Shown piece after piece: positions 1-9,246 of a stretch of 64,000 bases of DNA. Source of the DNA: Bacteroidota bacterium (GTDB taxonomy: Bacteria > Bacteroidota > Bacteroidia > Bacteroidales > UBA10428); NCBI GenBank assembly GCA_016699695.1, contig CP065006.1, forward strand, positions 1,860,001 to 1,924,000, given 5' to 3'. The first letter of the stretch is position 1, and each line of letters opens with the position of its first letter. The notes beneath the pieces are model-generated. The model was not told the origin of the DNA, searched no databases, and was given only the letters and a program-made list of their open reading frames with translations. The translations under genes and the position numbers were made by a program.

Positions 1-351
1 ATCCAAAATCATGGCCATAAGCTTTTAGCTATAAATGGAATGCCGGACCATATTCATATTCTATTTGGTATGCGCCCAGCTCAATCGCTGTCCGATTTAA
101 TGAGGGATATAAAAGGCGACTCTTCGCTTTGGATAAATGAAAATAAGCTGGTTGCCGGAAAATTTTCATGGCAGGAGGGATATGGCGCATTTTCTTATTC
201 AAAATCACAAGTTCACTCAGTGGCTAATTACATCGAAAATCAGGAATTACATCACTGCAAAAAATCATTTTTAGAGGAATATACCAAAATACTGGTCGAT
301 TTCGGAATTGATTATGACGAGAAATACCTATTTAAACCAATAACAAATTAA
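1..351 (+). CDS. REP-associated tyrosine transposase (IS200-like Y1 family), 5' truncated by window edge
   Basis: The reading frame is open from base 1, so the start lies outside the window; 116 residues are visible. The HUH metal-binding motif PDHIHIL sits at visible residues 15-21. A candidate catalytic tyrosine is in ANYIENQ near residue 77, and the WQEGYGAFS stretch between them is typical of the RAYT/TnpA_REP branch of Y1 transposases. These single-domain enzymes nick and rejoin single-stranded DNA at short palindromes (family knowledge). No second IS gene (TnpB) and no clear IS end follow the stop. Palindromic REP-like sites elsewhere in the window (49331-49396, 63554-63597) could be relatives of its substrate, but this is inference. 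Confidence 0.85.
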   Translation: MQNHGHKLLAINGMPDHIHILFGMRPAQSLSDLMRDIKGDSSLWINENKLVAGKFSWQEGYGAFSYSKSQVHSVANYIENQELHHCKKSFLEEYTKILVDFGIDYDEKYLFKPITN

Positions 352-412
352 AAGGCTGCACATCTTTTGGAGCACAAAAAAATCATATCAACCACTGCAT
401 TTTACGAAGTTT

Positions 413-871
413 ATGACAACAAAAAACAATCTTGACAAATCCTTTGGTCCTGCAGGTAGTTTTGCTGGATTAATTTTGTTTGCAGCCGGAATAGTGATTA
501 CCATTTTTTCTTTCGCGGGCCTGATTTTAGTATTAATCGGCTCCTTTGTTGGTTTTACAACCACCAGCACACAAACAGATTTCGAAAAAAAAAGGATGCG
601 GTTTGTCAATCAATTATTCGGCCTAATTCCAAGCGGGAATTGGATTAACATTGAACCGGATATGAAAATTGGTATTAAAAATTCGAAGAAAGCCTGGCGA
701 ATTTATAGCCGGAGTAACCGAACGCTTGATTTACAAAATAATGATTACAGATTGATTCTTTATAATTCTGTGGGCAAAGAAATTATGCCCATACAAAAAA
801 CAATTAGTTTGGTGGATGCCAAATTAAATGTCGATAAAATCAGTCAACTGCTTGGGATTGGTGTAATTTGA
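413..871 (+). CDS. Small two-helix membrane protein of unknown function
   Basis: A protein of 152 residues that I do not recognise. Residues about 14-52 form two adjacent hydrophobic segments rich in Gly, Ile, Leu and Phe, predicting a short hairpin in the inner membrane. The remaining 100 residues are soluble, with a WRIYSRSNRTLDLQ stretch and a C-terminal beta-rich region. No signal peptidase or lipoprotein site is visible. It stands alone between the transposase fragment and the EFR1-type gene, separated from the latter by 56 bases, so co-transcription is possible. The coding frame is well used and has no competing frame. Function is unknown. Confidence 0.6.
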   Translation: MTTKNNLDKSFGPAGSFAGLILFAAGIVITIFSFAGLILVLIGSFVGFTTTSTQTDFEKKRMRFVNQLFGLIPSGNWINIEPDMKIGIKNSKKAWRIYSRSNRTLDLQNNDYRLILYNSVGKEIMPIQKTISLVDAKLNVDKISQLLGIGVI

Positions 872-927
872 TTTTATTATTCCATAATCATCAAAAAAAT
901 TAAGATTTTTCCTGCCAATAGCGCCTC

Positions 928-1998
928 ATGAAAAAAATCCATTCCATCGAACTTTTCTATTTTTCCGGCACTGGAAATGCCCGCCAGATAGCCAGGTGGA
1001 TAGCCCAACACGCCGAGGAAGAAAAGATCGAATGCCAATTGCACAACATTGCAAAACAAACCTTGCCGGTATGCTGTCCTCCGCAGGCTTTAATTATCAT
1101 TATCTCTCCGATACATGGTTTCAATTATCCAAAAATTACGCTCGATTTCATCCGCCATTTTCCTACCGGAAAAAATTCGGTAGTGTTGATGAATACCAGG
1201 GCTGGCATGAAAATCGGGAAGTTTGTTACTCCCGGACTTACAGGAATAGCTTTTTTAATCTCAAGTTTGTGGCTTAAAAGAAAAGGATATACCCTTATGG
1301 GAAGCATACCCTTCGATATGCCTTCGAATTGGATTTCGCTTCACCCAGCCCTTAACAACAATACGGTAGCCTACCTGCATGCCAAAAACTACGAGCGAGT
1401 AAGGCATCACAACGAAAAGATATTTTCAGGGAAAAGAGATTTTCATTCTCACCGCGACATTGTTCAGGATGTTATCATCAGTCCCATTGCACTTGCCTAC
1501 TATTTCATTGGCAGATTTATCATTGCAAAAACTTTTTATTGCAGCCACCTTTGTAACAATTGCGGCATTTGCATCAGTCAATGTCCAGTAAAAGCTATTG
1601 TTACCAAAAATAAAAGGCCCTTCTGGACTTTAAAGTGCGAAAGCTGCATGCATTGCATGAACGTTTGTCCGGAAAGAGCCATCGAAACATCCCATGGTTT
1701 GCTAGTGGTAACAAGCATTTTTTATTCAGTATTAACTGGCTGGATATTTCGTAGAAGTTTGCCGGAAATTGTCTCCCTTGAACCAATCAATAGTTTATTT
1801 CAAATGCTCGCTTTTCTGGGGTTAATTGTGCTATTTTATTTATTTCAGCATGCTTTGCTTCGGTATTCAATGGCTGCAAAACTCATTTCGCTGGCTTCAC
1901 TAACCCGCTACAAATTCTGGGGAAGGTATAAATCCATTCCTGATGTGATGTGGAAAAAGAAATTTTCGGGCATTGTTGGCAAACCTGAAAACAATTAA
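928..1998 (+). CDS. EFR1-family flavodoxin/ferredoxin fusion protein
   Basis: The N-terminal 170 residues have a flavodoxin-like fold marked by the phosphate-binding loop FYFSGTGNARQIA near residues 9-21, expected to hold FMN. Two four-cysteine clusters follow at about residues 208-252 (CNNCGICISQCP and CESCMHCMNVCP), the spacing of a 2[4Fe-4S] ferredoxin. The C-terminal third carries two hydrophobic stretches (about 260-320), suggesting membrane attachment. The order flavodoxin, ferredoxin, membrane tail matches the EFR1 family of electron-transfer proteins, whose partners are mostly unknown. The length of 356 residues is somewhat longer than the minimal family (about 260) because of the tail. 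No redox partner lies next to it. Confidence 0.85.
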   Translation: MKKIHSIELFYFSGTGNARQIARWIAQHAEEEKIECQLHNIAKQTLPVCCPPQALIIIISPIHGFNYPKITLDFIRHFPTGKNSVVLMNTRAGMKIGKFVTPGLTGIAFLISSLWLKRKGYTLMGSIPFDMPSNWISLHPALNNNTVAYLHAKNYERVRHHNEKIFSGKRDFHSHRDIVQDVIISPIALAYYFIGRFIIAKTFYCSHLCNNCGICISQCPVKAIVTKNKRPFWTLKCESCMHCMNVCPERAIETSHGLLVVTSIFYSVLTGWIFRRSLPEIVSLEPINSLFQMLAFLGLIVLFYLFQHALLRYSMAAKLISLASLTRYKFWGRYKSIPDVMWKKKFSGIVGKPENN

Positions 1999-2107
1999 AC
2001 CAGAACTTTTTTGTGCAATGGACTTAAAACACATTATACCGCCTTATCTTTATCCCCAAACTCAATAAAGGATAATTTGCACTTTATTCAATAATTAAAC
2101 TAAGATT

Positions 2108-3022
2108 ATGCCCAAGGGATTGGTATTAAAGTCAACCGGTAGCTGGTACAATGTACTTTCTGAGGGCGAAATTGTGGCATGCCGCATAAAAGGCAAATTC
2201 CGAACCCGCGAAATAAAAACTTCGAACCCGGTTACTGTCGGCGATAAGGTAGAATTTACCCGAATAGCCGAAGACAATACCGGAATGATAACCGCCATTG
2301 AGCCCCGCAAAAACTACATAATCCGCAAAGCCACACGTTTTCATCACGAGGCCCACATGATAGCCGCCAACATCGACCAGGCTTTTCTGATGGTTTCGTT
2401 AAAGGCACCGACAACTCCTTATGAATTTATTGACCGCTTTTTAGTTTCAGCCGAAATGTTTTTTATTCCTGTTACCATTTTGGTGAATAAAACTGACTTA
2501 ATCGATGCAGATTGCCTGGAAAAATTCATTGCACTCTACAAGCAAGCCGGTTACGAATGCCTGCCCATGTGCCTCACACAAAACCAAGGTGTTGAGGAAG
2601 TATTTCGTCGTATGAAAGGCAAAATAAGTCTGGTATCGGGCATTAGTGGAGTCGGTAAATCGTCTTTTATTCAGGCACTTAATCCAGGACTGGACATTCG
2701 TATCGACGAAATATCCGAATCGCATCAATCGGGAAAGCACACTACTACCTTCTCAGAAATATTCGAAGTAATTCCCGATTGCTACATCATCGATACTCCG
2801 GGTATTCGCTCATTTGGGCTTATTGATTTAGACAAGAATGAAATCGGTTTGTATTTCAAAGACGTGTTCCATGCTTCGGCCAAATGTAAATTCATTAATT
2901 GCACCCACATCCACGAACCTGGCTGTGCAGTGCGCGAATCGGTAGAAAAAGGAAATATTTCCGAGTCGCGATACCGCAGTTATGTAAATATTTTTCTGGA
3001 CGATTCGTTAAAACACCGATAA
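2108..3022 (+). CDS. rsgA: Ribosome small subunit-dependent GTPase RsgA
   Basis: RsgA is a circularly permuted GTPase that helps mature the 30S subunit. The protein begins with an OB-fold (residues about 1-70). The G-motifs come in the permuted order G4 (NKTDLID, about 125), G1 (GISGVGKSS, about 178) and G3 (DTPGIRSFG, about 225). A C-terminal zinc knuckle follows, CKFINCTHIHEPGCAV, with the Cys/His spacing of the family. At 304 residues the length is normal. The start at 2108 gives the usual MPKGLVLKSTGSWY opening. A second, divergent RsgA-like gene is present at 35166-36233, so this copy, in a housekeeping setting, is the likely principal one. Confidence 0.95.
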   Translation: MPKGLVLKSTGSWYNVLSEGEIVACRIKGKFRTREIKTSNPVTVGDKVEFTRIAEDNTGMITAIEPRKNYIIRKATRFHHEAHMIAANIDQAFLMVSLKAPTTPYEFIDRFLVSAEMFFIPVTILVNKTDLIDADCLEKFIALYKQAGYECLPMCLTQNQGVEEVFRRMKGKISLVSGISGVGKSSFIQALNPGLDIRIDEISESHQSGKHTTTFSEIFEVIPDCYIIDTPGIRSFGLIDLDKNEIGLYFKDVFHASAKCKFINCTHIHEPGCAVRESVEKGNISESRYRSYVNIFLDDSLKHR

Positions 3023-3100
3023 AATAGCCAACTTTTCTTGCCGTGTTACGTAAAATTTGCATCTTTTAGCATATTGTTAACAAGAAATTGTGTTAAGTTT

Positions 3101-3129
3101 TTTGTTACAATGGCAGAATTATAATTTTG
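3101..3129 (+). promoter_or_regulatory. Bacteroidota-type promoter for the hybrid histidine kinase
   Basis: TTTG at 3101-3104 and TAATTTTG at 3122-3129 are separated by 17 bases. This matches the -33 TTTG / -7 TAnnTTTG consensus of Bacteroidota sigma-ABfr promoters, with an exact -7 box. Transcription would begin near 3136, about 16 bases before the ATG at 3152. Prediction is by pattern only. Confidence 0.55.
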
Positions 3130-3151
3130 ATACTCTGCTAACAAACCGGCA

Positions 3152-4057
3152 ATGAAACGTTTTTACTTTATAATCGCATTCTCCTTTTTACTAATTGTTT
3201 CGGTAAACGTATTGTTTTACCGAAGCTTTTATAACCTTCAGATTAACCAATATAAAAACTTTTTGCTGCGGCAATCGGAAGTGTGTGTGAACGAAGTTGA
3301 ACGTACCCTTCTGAAATTCGAGAGCGACTTGAATTATATTCTTTTCTCCGACGACATTGCCAAGCTTTTTACCGATGTCAATTCCGATGCCCTGCGTAAA
3401 CTTCAATTGTTTTATTCCACTTATAATGGACTCATTAAAAACATTGATATTTACGACAACCAAAAAAATGTTTTAAACCTCTTTCGCGATAAAAAGCAGA
3501 ACTTCATCACTGACCAATATGTAGGTCAACGGCAGCGTATGCTTGCTCCAAAAGAAGAGGTAACCCATAATGGACATGAGTATCAGTATGTATTGCCCGT
3601 ATTTAAAGACAATGTATTGTATGCCAACATTGTAGTCACCATCAACATCAATAACTACATTCTTTCGGAACTTAAGAAATTTCACCTCGACGAAATCTCG
3701 TGGCAATTTGTAATTGATACCGAAACAGAAACAGTAGCCACTGCCGATGTACAGCAATACAATTGGAACGGCAGACTGGAAGAAGTAGTCACCAACCTAA
3801 ACCATGACCTCGAAGGACTCATGGTGCACACCATCAGTACCGACTCCCTCAATCATAAAATTCTCACAGTTTACACGCCAGTCAACCTGCTCGACCGAAA
3901 TTTTGGCATTGCCATGAGTATTGACCATAACACCTTTCTGCTTAAGGTGTTTTCGCAATTGGCCATCATTTCTATTGCCAGCCTCCTCATTTTTCTTTTG
4001 GTGAGCATTTATCTGCTCATTCAGATTAAAAACCTTAAAAAAAAAATAGAAGCCTAA
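3152..4057 (+). CDS. Hybrid sensor histidine kinase, N-terminal sensory part (frameshifted from 4096-5955)
   Basis: These 301 residues form the sensor half of a membrane histidine kinase. A first transmembrane helix lies at residues about 4-24, a periplasmic region of about 245 residues follows, and a second helix sits at about 270-293 (LAIISIASLLIFLLVSIYLL). The frame ends at TAA 4055-4057, just after ten consecutive A (4037-4046). Moving one base back inside the A-run reads straight on into the PAS and kinase domains of the next frame through a plausible charged linker, so both parts were one gene of about 930 codons. The break could be a real mutation, slippage-dependent expression, or an assembly error. 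The periplasmic domain resembles a Cache-like sensor in layout; no ligand can be named. Confidence 0.8.
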   Translation: MKRFYFIIAFSFLLIVSVNVLFYRSFYNLQINQYKNFLLRQSEVCVNEVERTLLKFESDLNYILFSDDIAKLFTDVNSDALRKLQLFYSTYNGLIKNIDIYDNQKNVLNLFRDKKQNFITDQYVGQRQRMLAPKEEVTHNGHEYQYVLPVFKDNVLYANIVVTININNYILSELKKFHLDEISWQFVIDTETETVATADVQQYNWNGRLEEVVTNLNHDLEGLMVHTISTDSLNHKILTVYTPVNLLDRNFGIAMSIDHNTFLLKVFSQLAIISIASLLIFLLVSIYLLIQIKNLKKKIEA

Positions 4058-4095
4058 GGCACTCCTTCGATTTCTTTCAACAATCGCTGGAGCAT

Positions 4096-5955
4096 TTGCC
4101 GGTAGGCTTAGTGGTGTATGACTATTTCAAAAAGGTACACTTTATTAATCAAACTGCCCGTGAAATTTTGCTGATAGGACCCAACGAAGACGCCAGCTCG
4201 GCTATTGTGGAACGCCGCTTTACCAATTTTACAAAACCCTCCGATAAACCAAATACCTCTTACGATACCGACCAGTTTTTTTACTATCAGCGTCATGGTA
4301 TCGAAGTAGTTATATTTAAAAAGGAGCTTCCCTGTAACATTCAAAATAAAGAATACGTGCTGAGCACCTTTATCGATGTGACCTCAATAGAGAAAGAGCG
4401 CAAATACGAAGCAGCGGCAAACATTGCCAAATCTGATTTTCTGGCAAAAATGAGCCACGAAATCCGAACGCCCATGAATGGCATAATTGGGATGACTGAA
4501 GCCCTGGCACGTGAAAATTTAAACTCAGAACAGCAGGAATACATCAGCATTGTGCGCCGTTCGGCCGATTTGCTGCTTAATATTATCGACGATATACTCG
4601 ATTATTCCAAAATCGAAGCCGGCAAAATGCAGATAGAAGAAATTCCTTTTCTTCTTCGCGAAGAGGTGGAACTTTCCGTTCAGCTTTTTAAAGCCATTGC
4701 CGAAGAAAAAGGCTTGTTGCTCGAATTGAACGTAGGACCCAATGTTCCGAACCGTATAATTGGTGACCCATTCAGGCTTAGGCAGGTATTGTCGAACCTG
4801 ATCAGTAATGCGGTAAAATTCACGCATCACGGAAAAATTGTGGTAATGGTCGAAACTGAAGATGAATACGCTGGTAATATCACTTTGTTGTTTAGTGTTT
4901 CGGATACTGGAATCGGAATTTCTCAGGAAAAAATTCCTACCATTTTCAACTCATTTACACAAGCCGATAACAGTACTTCGCGAAAATATGGTGGATCTGG
5001 CTTGGGCACCACTATTTGCAAACAACTCGTAACGCTGATGAATGGAGAAATTTGGGTTGAAAGCCCTTCCAGATTGAACAGCAACAAAGAGTTTCCGGGT
5101 ACTACATTCTACTTTATCATTGAAGTTTACTCGAACGAGGAATTAGATAAAGTTTTCGATTATAAGAAAATACAGTCTTTTGAGGAAGTTAAATGCGTAA
5201 TTGTTTGCCATAACGAATTGACAAGAAAAAGATTATATTCATTTTTAGAACAAAATTCGATTCAAATAGAAACCATACTGTTTGGAGAGCATGTGTTGGA
5301 GGAAGTTGAAACCCGGATACAAAATAAAAAGGCAAAATTTCATTTGCTTGTCATAATCGACGAACCAGGTATGGATGGTCTCTGGTTATTAAAAAAGCTT
5401 CATGCTAAAAAGCTTACCGACAACCACCGGGTATTTATGTTCAGCTCGAACCATAAACCTGAAAACCATATACAATCGCGTTTAGCCGGAGTCGATTATT
5501 ACCTGGTTCAACCCTTTGAGCATAAACTTTTAAAATCTTTCCTGAAAGAGTGTTTCCCATCGATTCCCGAGAGCTTTTCGAAACCTGAATTACGAAATGA
5601 CTTGAAAATAATGGTGGCAGAAGATAACCTGATCAACCAAAAGGTAGCTGAAAACATTTTTAAAAATCTTGGATACTCTATTGAAATTGCCAACGATGGC
5701 CTAGAGGTAATAGAATTGATCAAACTCAAGCATTTCGATATTATTTTTATGGACCTCGAAATGCCCGAAAAAGACGGGCTTGAGGCCACTATCGAACTAC
5801 GCGGATTGGGTTACCAATTGCCTATTGTAGCCATGACGGCCTCGGCTTCCGAGGCTGTGCGAAAAACTTCGCTAAAAGCAGGAATGAACGAGTATACCAC
5901 AAAACCAGTTAAATCAGAAATAGTAATTGCCATTCTAGAAAAATGGTTTGCCTGA
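4096..5955 (+). CDS. Hybrid sensor histidine kinase, PAS-HisKA-HATPase-REC-REC part
   Basis: This frame continues the protein begun at 3152. It opens with a PAS-like domain (PVGLVVYDYFKKVHFIN, first 100 residues). The HisKA helix follows with the phosphoacceptor in FLAKMSHEIRTPMNG (about 115). Then come the ATPase boxes N (NLISNAVKFTHHG), G1 (DTGIGIS) and G2 (GGSGLGTT). The first receiver-like domain (about 355-490) is degenerate. The last 120 residues are a good receiver with AEDN and the phosphorylatable Asp in MDLEMPEKDG. No ATG precedes the PAS domain; the first in-frame candidate here is TTG at 4096, and the frame is open only from 4039, which supports it being a continuation. No target regulator is adjacent. 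Confidence 0.85.
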   Translation: MPVGLVVYDYFKKVHFINQTAREILLIGPNEDASSAIVERRFTNFTKPSDKPNTSYDTDQFFYYQRHGIEVVIFKKELPCNIQNKEYVLSTFIDVTSIEKERKYEAAANIAKSDFLAKMSHEIRTPMNGIIGMTEALARENLNSEQQEYISIVRRSADLLLNIIDDILDYSKIEAGKMQIEEIPFLLREEVELSVQLFKAIAEEKGLLLELNVGPNVPNRIIGDPFRLRQVLSNLISNAVKFTHHGKIVVMVETEDEYAGNITLLFSVSDTGIGISQEKIPTIFNSFTQADNSTSRKYGGSGLGTTICKQLVTLMNGEIWVESPSRLNSNKEFPGTTFYFIIEVYSNEELDKVFDYKKIQSFEEVKCVIVCHNELTRKRLYSFLEQNSIQIETILFGEHVLEEVETRIQNKKAKFHLLVIIDEPGMDGLWLLKKLHAKKLTDNHRVFMFSSNHKPENHIQSRLAGVDYYLVQPFEHKLLKSFLKECFPSIPESFSKPELRNDLKIMVAEDNLINQKVAENIFKNLGYSIEIANDGLEVIELIKLKHFDIIFMDLEMPEKDGLEATIELRGLGYQLPIVAMTASASEAVRKTSLKAGMNEYTTKPVKSEIVIAILEKWFA

Positions 5956-5968
5956 TAGTTTTTGCCTA

Positions 5969-8740
5969 TTAATGAGCTTCGAGCCAGTTGTTGCCTATAC
6001 CCATATCCACCGTAAGCGGAACACTTAACCTGGCTGCAGCTTCCATTTCATAGCGCACCAATTCTTTCATTGTTTCCAGTTCAGGTAAAAACACATCAAA
6101 AACCAATTCATCATGCACCTGCAAAATCATATTCGACTTCAATCGATTGGAGAGAATCTTTTCCTGTATTGCCACCATGGCAATTTTTATCACATCGGCC
6201 GCTGATCCCTGAATGGGCGAATTGATAGCATTTCGTTCAGCAAACCCGCGCACTGTAGCATTTGCCGATTGTATATCGGGTAAATAACGCTTACGTCCAA
6301 ACATGGTTACAACATATCCTTTTTCCCGGGCAGAGGTGATGCAGGAATCCATATAATGTTTTACTTTCGGAAAAGACTCGAAATAACTGTCGATTAGTTG
6401 TTTGGCATCTGCACGCGAAATCTTTAAGCGTTCTGCAAGCCCAAATGCCGATATACCATATATAATTCCAAAATTGGCTGTTTTGGCCTGGCTGCGCATC
6501 TCACGTGTAACTTCTTCTTCTGTTACTTTGAAAATTTTAGCAGCGGTGGAACGGTGTATGTCTGCTCCTTGTTTAAATGCTTCGATCATTTGCGGATCCT
6601 GGCTGAGATGCGCCATAAGACGAAGTTCGATCTGAGAATAGTCAGCAGCCAGAATCACATGCTCCTTGTCAGAAGCAATAAACGATTTCCGGATTTCCCT
6701 TCCACGCTCATCACGAATTGGAATGTTTTGCATGTTAGGATTCACCGAACTTAAGCGGCCTGTAGCTGTAATGGTTTGATTGAAAGAAGTATGCACTTTT
6801 TGAGTGGAAGGTTCTATTAACAATGGCAAAGCCGAAACATAGGTCGATTGCAATTTTGAAAGTCCACGGTATTCGAGTATAAGGGGTACAATCGGATGTT
6901 TGTCGGTTAAGGTTTGAAGCACTTCTTCGCTGGTACTGTATTGTTTGGTTTTAGTAAGCTTATTCTGACTCGATATAGATAGTTTTTCGAAAAGAATTAC
7001 TCCTAACTGCCTGGGAGAGGAGAGGTTAAACTCTTCACCGGCAGCTTCGAATGCCTGCTTTTTGGTTTGTTCAATTTCCTCCAGTAATTGTTCATTATAC
7101 TTATTAAGTGTCTCATTATCAATCTTAAAGCCAGAATGTTCCATGTGGAACAGAACACTCACCAAAGGCATTTCGATGCGGGTAGCCAATTCCAACAATT
7201 GCTTGTCGGAAAGCTGCTTTTGTTGCCTGGTGAATAGACGAAAAGTGTAGTCAGCATCCTCGCAGGAATAATTGGTCACCAATTGCAAATCGACACCTTC
7301 CATGGTACGCTGGTCTTTTCCCTTCTTGCCTATTAGCTCTTCAATTGGGATCATTTCGTAATTAAACTCTTCGCGAATTACATCGTCAAGTTTATGCCGG
7401 CCTTCGGGCTTTAGCAAGTAATGAGCCACCATGGTATCAAAAAGTTGGCCCTTAATATCGGCGCCATACCTTGCCAGAAAGTGAATATCGAATTTGAGGT
7501 TATGCCCTACCTTTAGTATTTCGGGATTCGAAAAGAATATGTTGAGCATGCCAACCCACCTCAGCATCTGTTCGTCGGAACCAGATGCCAGATAATAAGC
7601 CTTTGTCTGTTGATAAGAGATAGCAATTCCAATCAGACGATCGGAAAAGTAATTCAATCCGGTTGTTTCAGTATCGATGCAAACTGCCTCGCATTTCAGC
7701 AATTCCGTTAACAGTTTCTGAACCTTTTCGTCAGTATCCACGAGCACATACTCCACCTTTTCTGCTTGAAATTTTTCTTTAGACGAAACGATTTCTGCAG
7801 GTTCTGTTTCAGGTAGACTTTCTCCAAAGAGCGAAGTCTGAAAAGGTTGATTTTGTTTTGTTTCTTTAGCAGATAAACGTTTACTAAAAGTGCGAAAATC
7901 GAAACGCTCGAACAATTCCAACAGCTTTTTTTGGTCTGGGTCCTTAACGATCATTTGATCAAAGTCCACTTCCAGGGGTACATTTAAATCAATGGTAACT
8001 AGTTCTTTCGAAAGAAGAATTTGTTCCCGGTTATTTTCCAGACTCTCTCTTAATTTTCCTTTCAATTCAGAGGTTGATTTGAGAAGATTGTCAATCGAAC
8101 CATACTCAGCAATCAGTTTCTTGGCAGTCTTTTCGCCAATGCCTGGAGCTCCAGGAACATTGTCAGAGCTGTCGCCCCAAAGCGCTAGTAAATCGATGAT
8201 TTGAATCGGAGAACTTACTTCGAATTTTTCTTGAATCTCTTCTATTCCCAATATTTCTTTTTCGCCTCCGCTCCTGCCTGGTTTGTACATAAAAACATGC
8301 TCAGAAACCAGCTGACCATAGTCTTTATCGGGAGTCATCATATATACTTCAAAACCGTTTTCTGCTGCCCTTTTTGCGAGTGTTCCAATTACATCATCGG
8401 CCTCAAATCCTTCTTTTTCAATAATTTGTATCCTGTAAGCTGAAATAATCTCTTTAATCCATGGCACAGCAAACCGAATGTCTTCAGGGGTTGATTGCCT
8501 GTTTGCCTTATATTCGGGGTACATTTTGTGCCGAAAGGTGGGAGAAGGTGGATCAAAGGCTACCGCAATGTGCGATGGGTTTTCATTACGCAATATTTCA
8601 TCAAGGGTATTGACAAAACCAAAAATTGCAGAAGTATTGTTGCCCTGTTTATCGGTTACAGGTCGATTAATAAAGGCATAATAAGCCCTGAATATCAATG
8701 CATAAGCATCCAATAAAAACAATCGCTTCCTGTTTTCCAT
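5969..8740 (-). CDS. polA: DNA polymerase I
   Basis: At 923 residues this is a full three-domain polymerase I for repair and Okazaki fragment processing. Residues 1-290 are the 5'-3' flap nuclease (LFLLDAYALIFRAYYAF start, helix-hairpin-helix GAPGIGEKTAKKL). Residues about 330-510 are the 3'-5' proofreading domain with its acidic residues intact (CIDTETTGL, GHNLKFDIHF, SCEDADYTF). The rest is the polymerase with motif A (ADYSQIELRLMAHLS), motif B (RSQAKTANFGIIYG) and motif C (QVHDELVFD). It is convergent with the kinase gene (13 bases between stops). Upstream lies the terminator of the arsR gene, so polA probably has its own promoter in the 35-base leader region. Confidence 0.97.
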   Translation of the reverse strand: MENRKRLFLLDAYALIFRAYYAFINRPVTDKQGNNTSAIFGFVNTLDEILRNENPSHIAVAFDPPSPTFRHKMYPEYKANRQSTPEDIRFAVPWIKEIISAYRIQIIEKEGFEADDVIGTLAKRAAENGFEVYMMTPDKDYGQLVSEHVFMYKPGRSGGEKEILGIEEIQEKFEVSSPIQIIDLLALWGDSSDNVPGAPGIGEKTAKKLIAEYGSIDNLLKSTSELKGKLRESLENNREQILLSKELVTIDLNVPLEVDFDQMIVKDPDQKKLLELFERFDFRTFSKRLSAKETKQNQPFQTSLFGESLPETEPAEIVSSKEKFQAEKVEYVLVDTDEKVQKLLTELLKCEAVCIDTETTGLNYFSDRLIGIAISYQQTKAYYLASGSDEQMLRWVGMLNIFFSNPEILKVGHNLKFDIHFLARYGADIKGQLFDTMVAHYLLKPEGRHKLDDVIREEFNYEMIPIEELIGKKGKDQRTMEGVDLQLVTNYSCEDADYTFRLFTRQQKQLSDKQLLELATRIEMPLVSVLFHMEHSGFKIDNETLNKYNEQLLEEIEQTKKQAFEAAGEEFNLSSPRQLGVILFEKLSISSQNKLTKTKQYSTSEEVLQTLTDKHPIVPLILEYRGLSKLQSTYVSALPLLIEPSTQKVHTSFNQTITATGRLSSVNPNMQNIPIRDERGREIRKSFIASDKEHVILAADYSQIELRLMAHLSQDPQMIEAFKQGADIHRSTAAKIFKVTEEEVTREMRSQAKTANFGIIYGISAFGLAERLKISRADAKQLIDSYFESFPKVKHYMDSCITSAREKGYVVTMFGRKRYLPDIQSANATVRGFAERNAINSPIQGSAADVIKIAMVAIQEKILSNRLKSNMILQVHDELVFDVFLPELETMKELVRYEMEAAARLSVPLTVDMGIGNNWLEAH
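7137..7152. promoter_or_regulatory. parS-like palindrome inside polA
   Basis: TGTTCCATGTGGAACA is a 16-base near-perfect palindrome that differs from the parS form TGTTCCACGTGGAACA at one central base. It lies within the coding region of polA. ParB/Spo0J binds such sites to organise and segregate the chromosomal origin region (family knowledge). A second, better copy lies 5.1 kb away at 12265-12280, which raises the likelihood of both. Confidence 0.55.
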
Positions 8741-8771
8741 GAGTTTGAATAATTAAGCCGAAAAATTACAT

Positions 8772-8810
8772 AAAAAAAGCCGGACTATCGCTTGTTTCAA
8801 TAGTCCGGCT
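8772..8810 (-). terminator. Rho-independent terminator of the arsR gene
   Basis: AGCCGGACTAT (8778-8788) pairs perfectly with ATAGTCCGGCT (8800-8810) across an 11-base loop. On the minus strand the stem is followed by a run of seven T. It sits 22 bases past the arsR stop and separates it from polA. Confidence 0.85.
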
Positions 8811-8831
8811 CTTCATAAACTAAGCTAATTC

Positions 8832-9128
8832 TTAATCGCATGCGCATTTATTAATGCATTCGATAAGTGTGTTAATTCGCTGATGCTTAAGCGAATAGAA
8901 GGTATTTTTACCATCACGGCGAGCAATAAGGACATCTTTGTCGCGTAAGATTCCTAAATGATGCGAGGCAGTTGATTGTTCAATATTTAGAGCTTCGTGA
9001 ATTTCGGTTACTGTAAGTTGTTTGCCTGCTTCGAGCTGGTTCAATATGGCAATTCGCAACGGGTGCGAAATTGCTTTCAACATTGCTGCTGCTTTGTTCA
9101 ATTGATCCACATTAAATTCGCTAATCAT
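8832..9128 (-). CDS. ArsR-family winged-helix transcriptional regulator
   Basis: A 98-residue protein of typical ArsR/SmtB size. The helix-turn-helix recognition region is VTEIHEALNIEQSTASHHLGIL (residues about 39-60), followed by the wing LIARRDGKNTFYSLK. The C-terminal tail ends in CINKCACD, three cysteines that could bind a soft metal or sense redox state. The classic ELCVCD motif in the recognition helix is absent (here ALNIEQS). No metal transporter or redox gene is adjacent: the divergent neighbour is a prenyl synthase and the downstream gene is polA behind a terminator. The regulon is therefore unclear. It probably represses itself. Confidence 0.9.
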   Translation of the reverse strand: MISEFNVDQLNKAAAMLKAISHPLRIAILNQLEAGKQLTVTEIHEALNIEQSTASHHLGILRDKDVLIARRDGKNTFYSLKHQRINTLIECINKCACD

Positions 9129-9147
9129 GACTTCAAATTTATTTATG

Positions 9148-9155
9148 CAAATATA
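9148..9155 (-). promoter_or_regulatory. Candidate -7 box and operator of the arsR gene
   Basis: On the minus strand this reads TATATTTG, an exact TAnnTTTG box, 20 bases before the arsR ATG. An imperfect dyad overlaps it (AATACAT, 11 bases, ATATATT), the kind of AT-rich inverted repeat that ArsR proteins bind, so it may also be the autoregulatory operator. A good -33 TTTG is not evident. Pattern evidence only. Confidence 0.35.
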
Positions 9156-9246
9156 TAACTATTTTTCATGTATTACCTAAAATCCTGATTACATGGGATA
9201 AAGGCTTTTTACTAGAAAGAGTTTATTCGTGAGACTTAAATTTCAT

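Noticed and set aside
4506..4515. CACGTG cores at about 4506, 6505 and 50393 as further parS sites
   Set aside because: The flanking GTT/AAC half-sites are missing, so they are ordinary hexamers.
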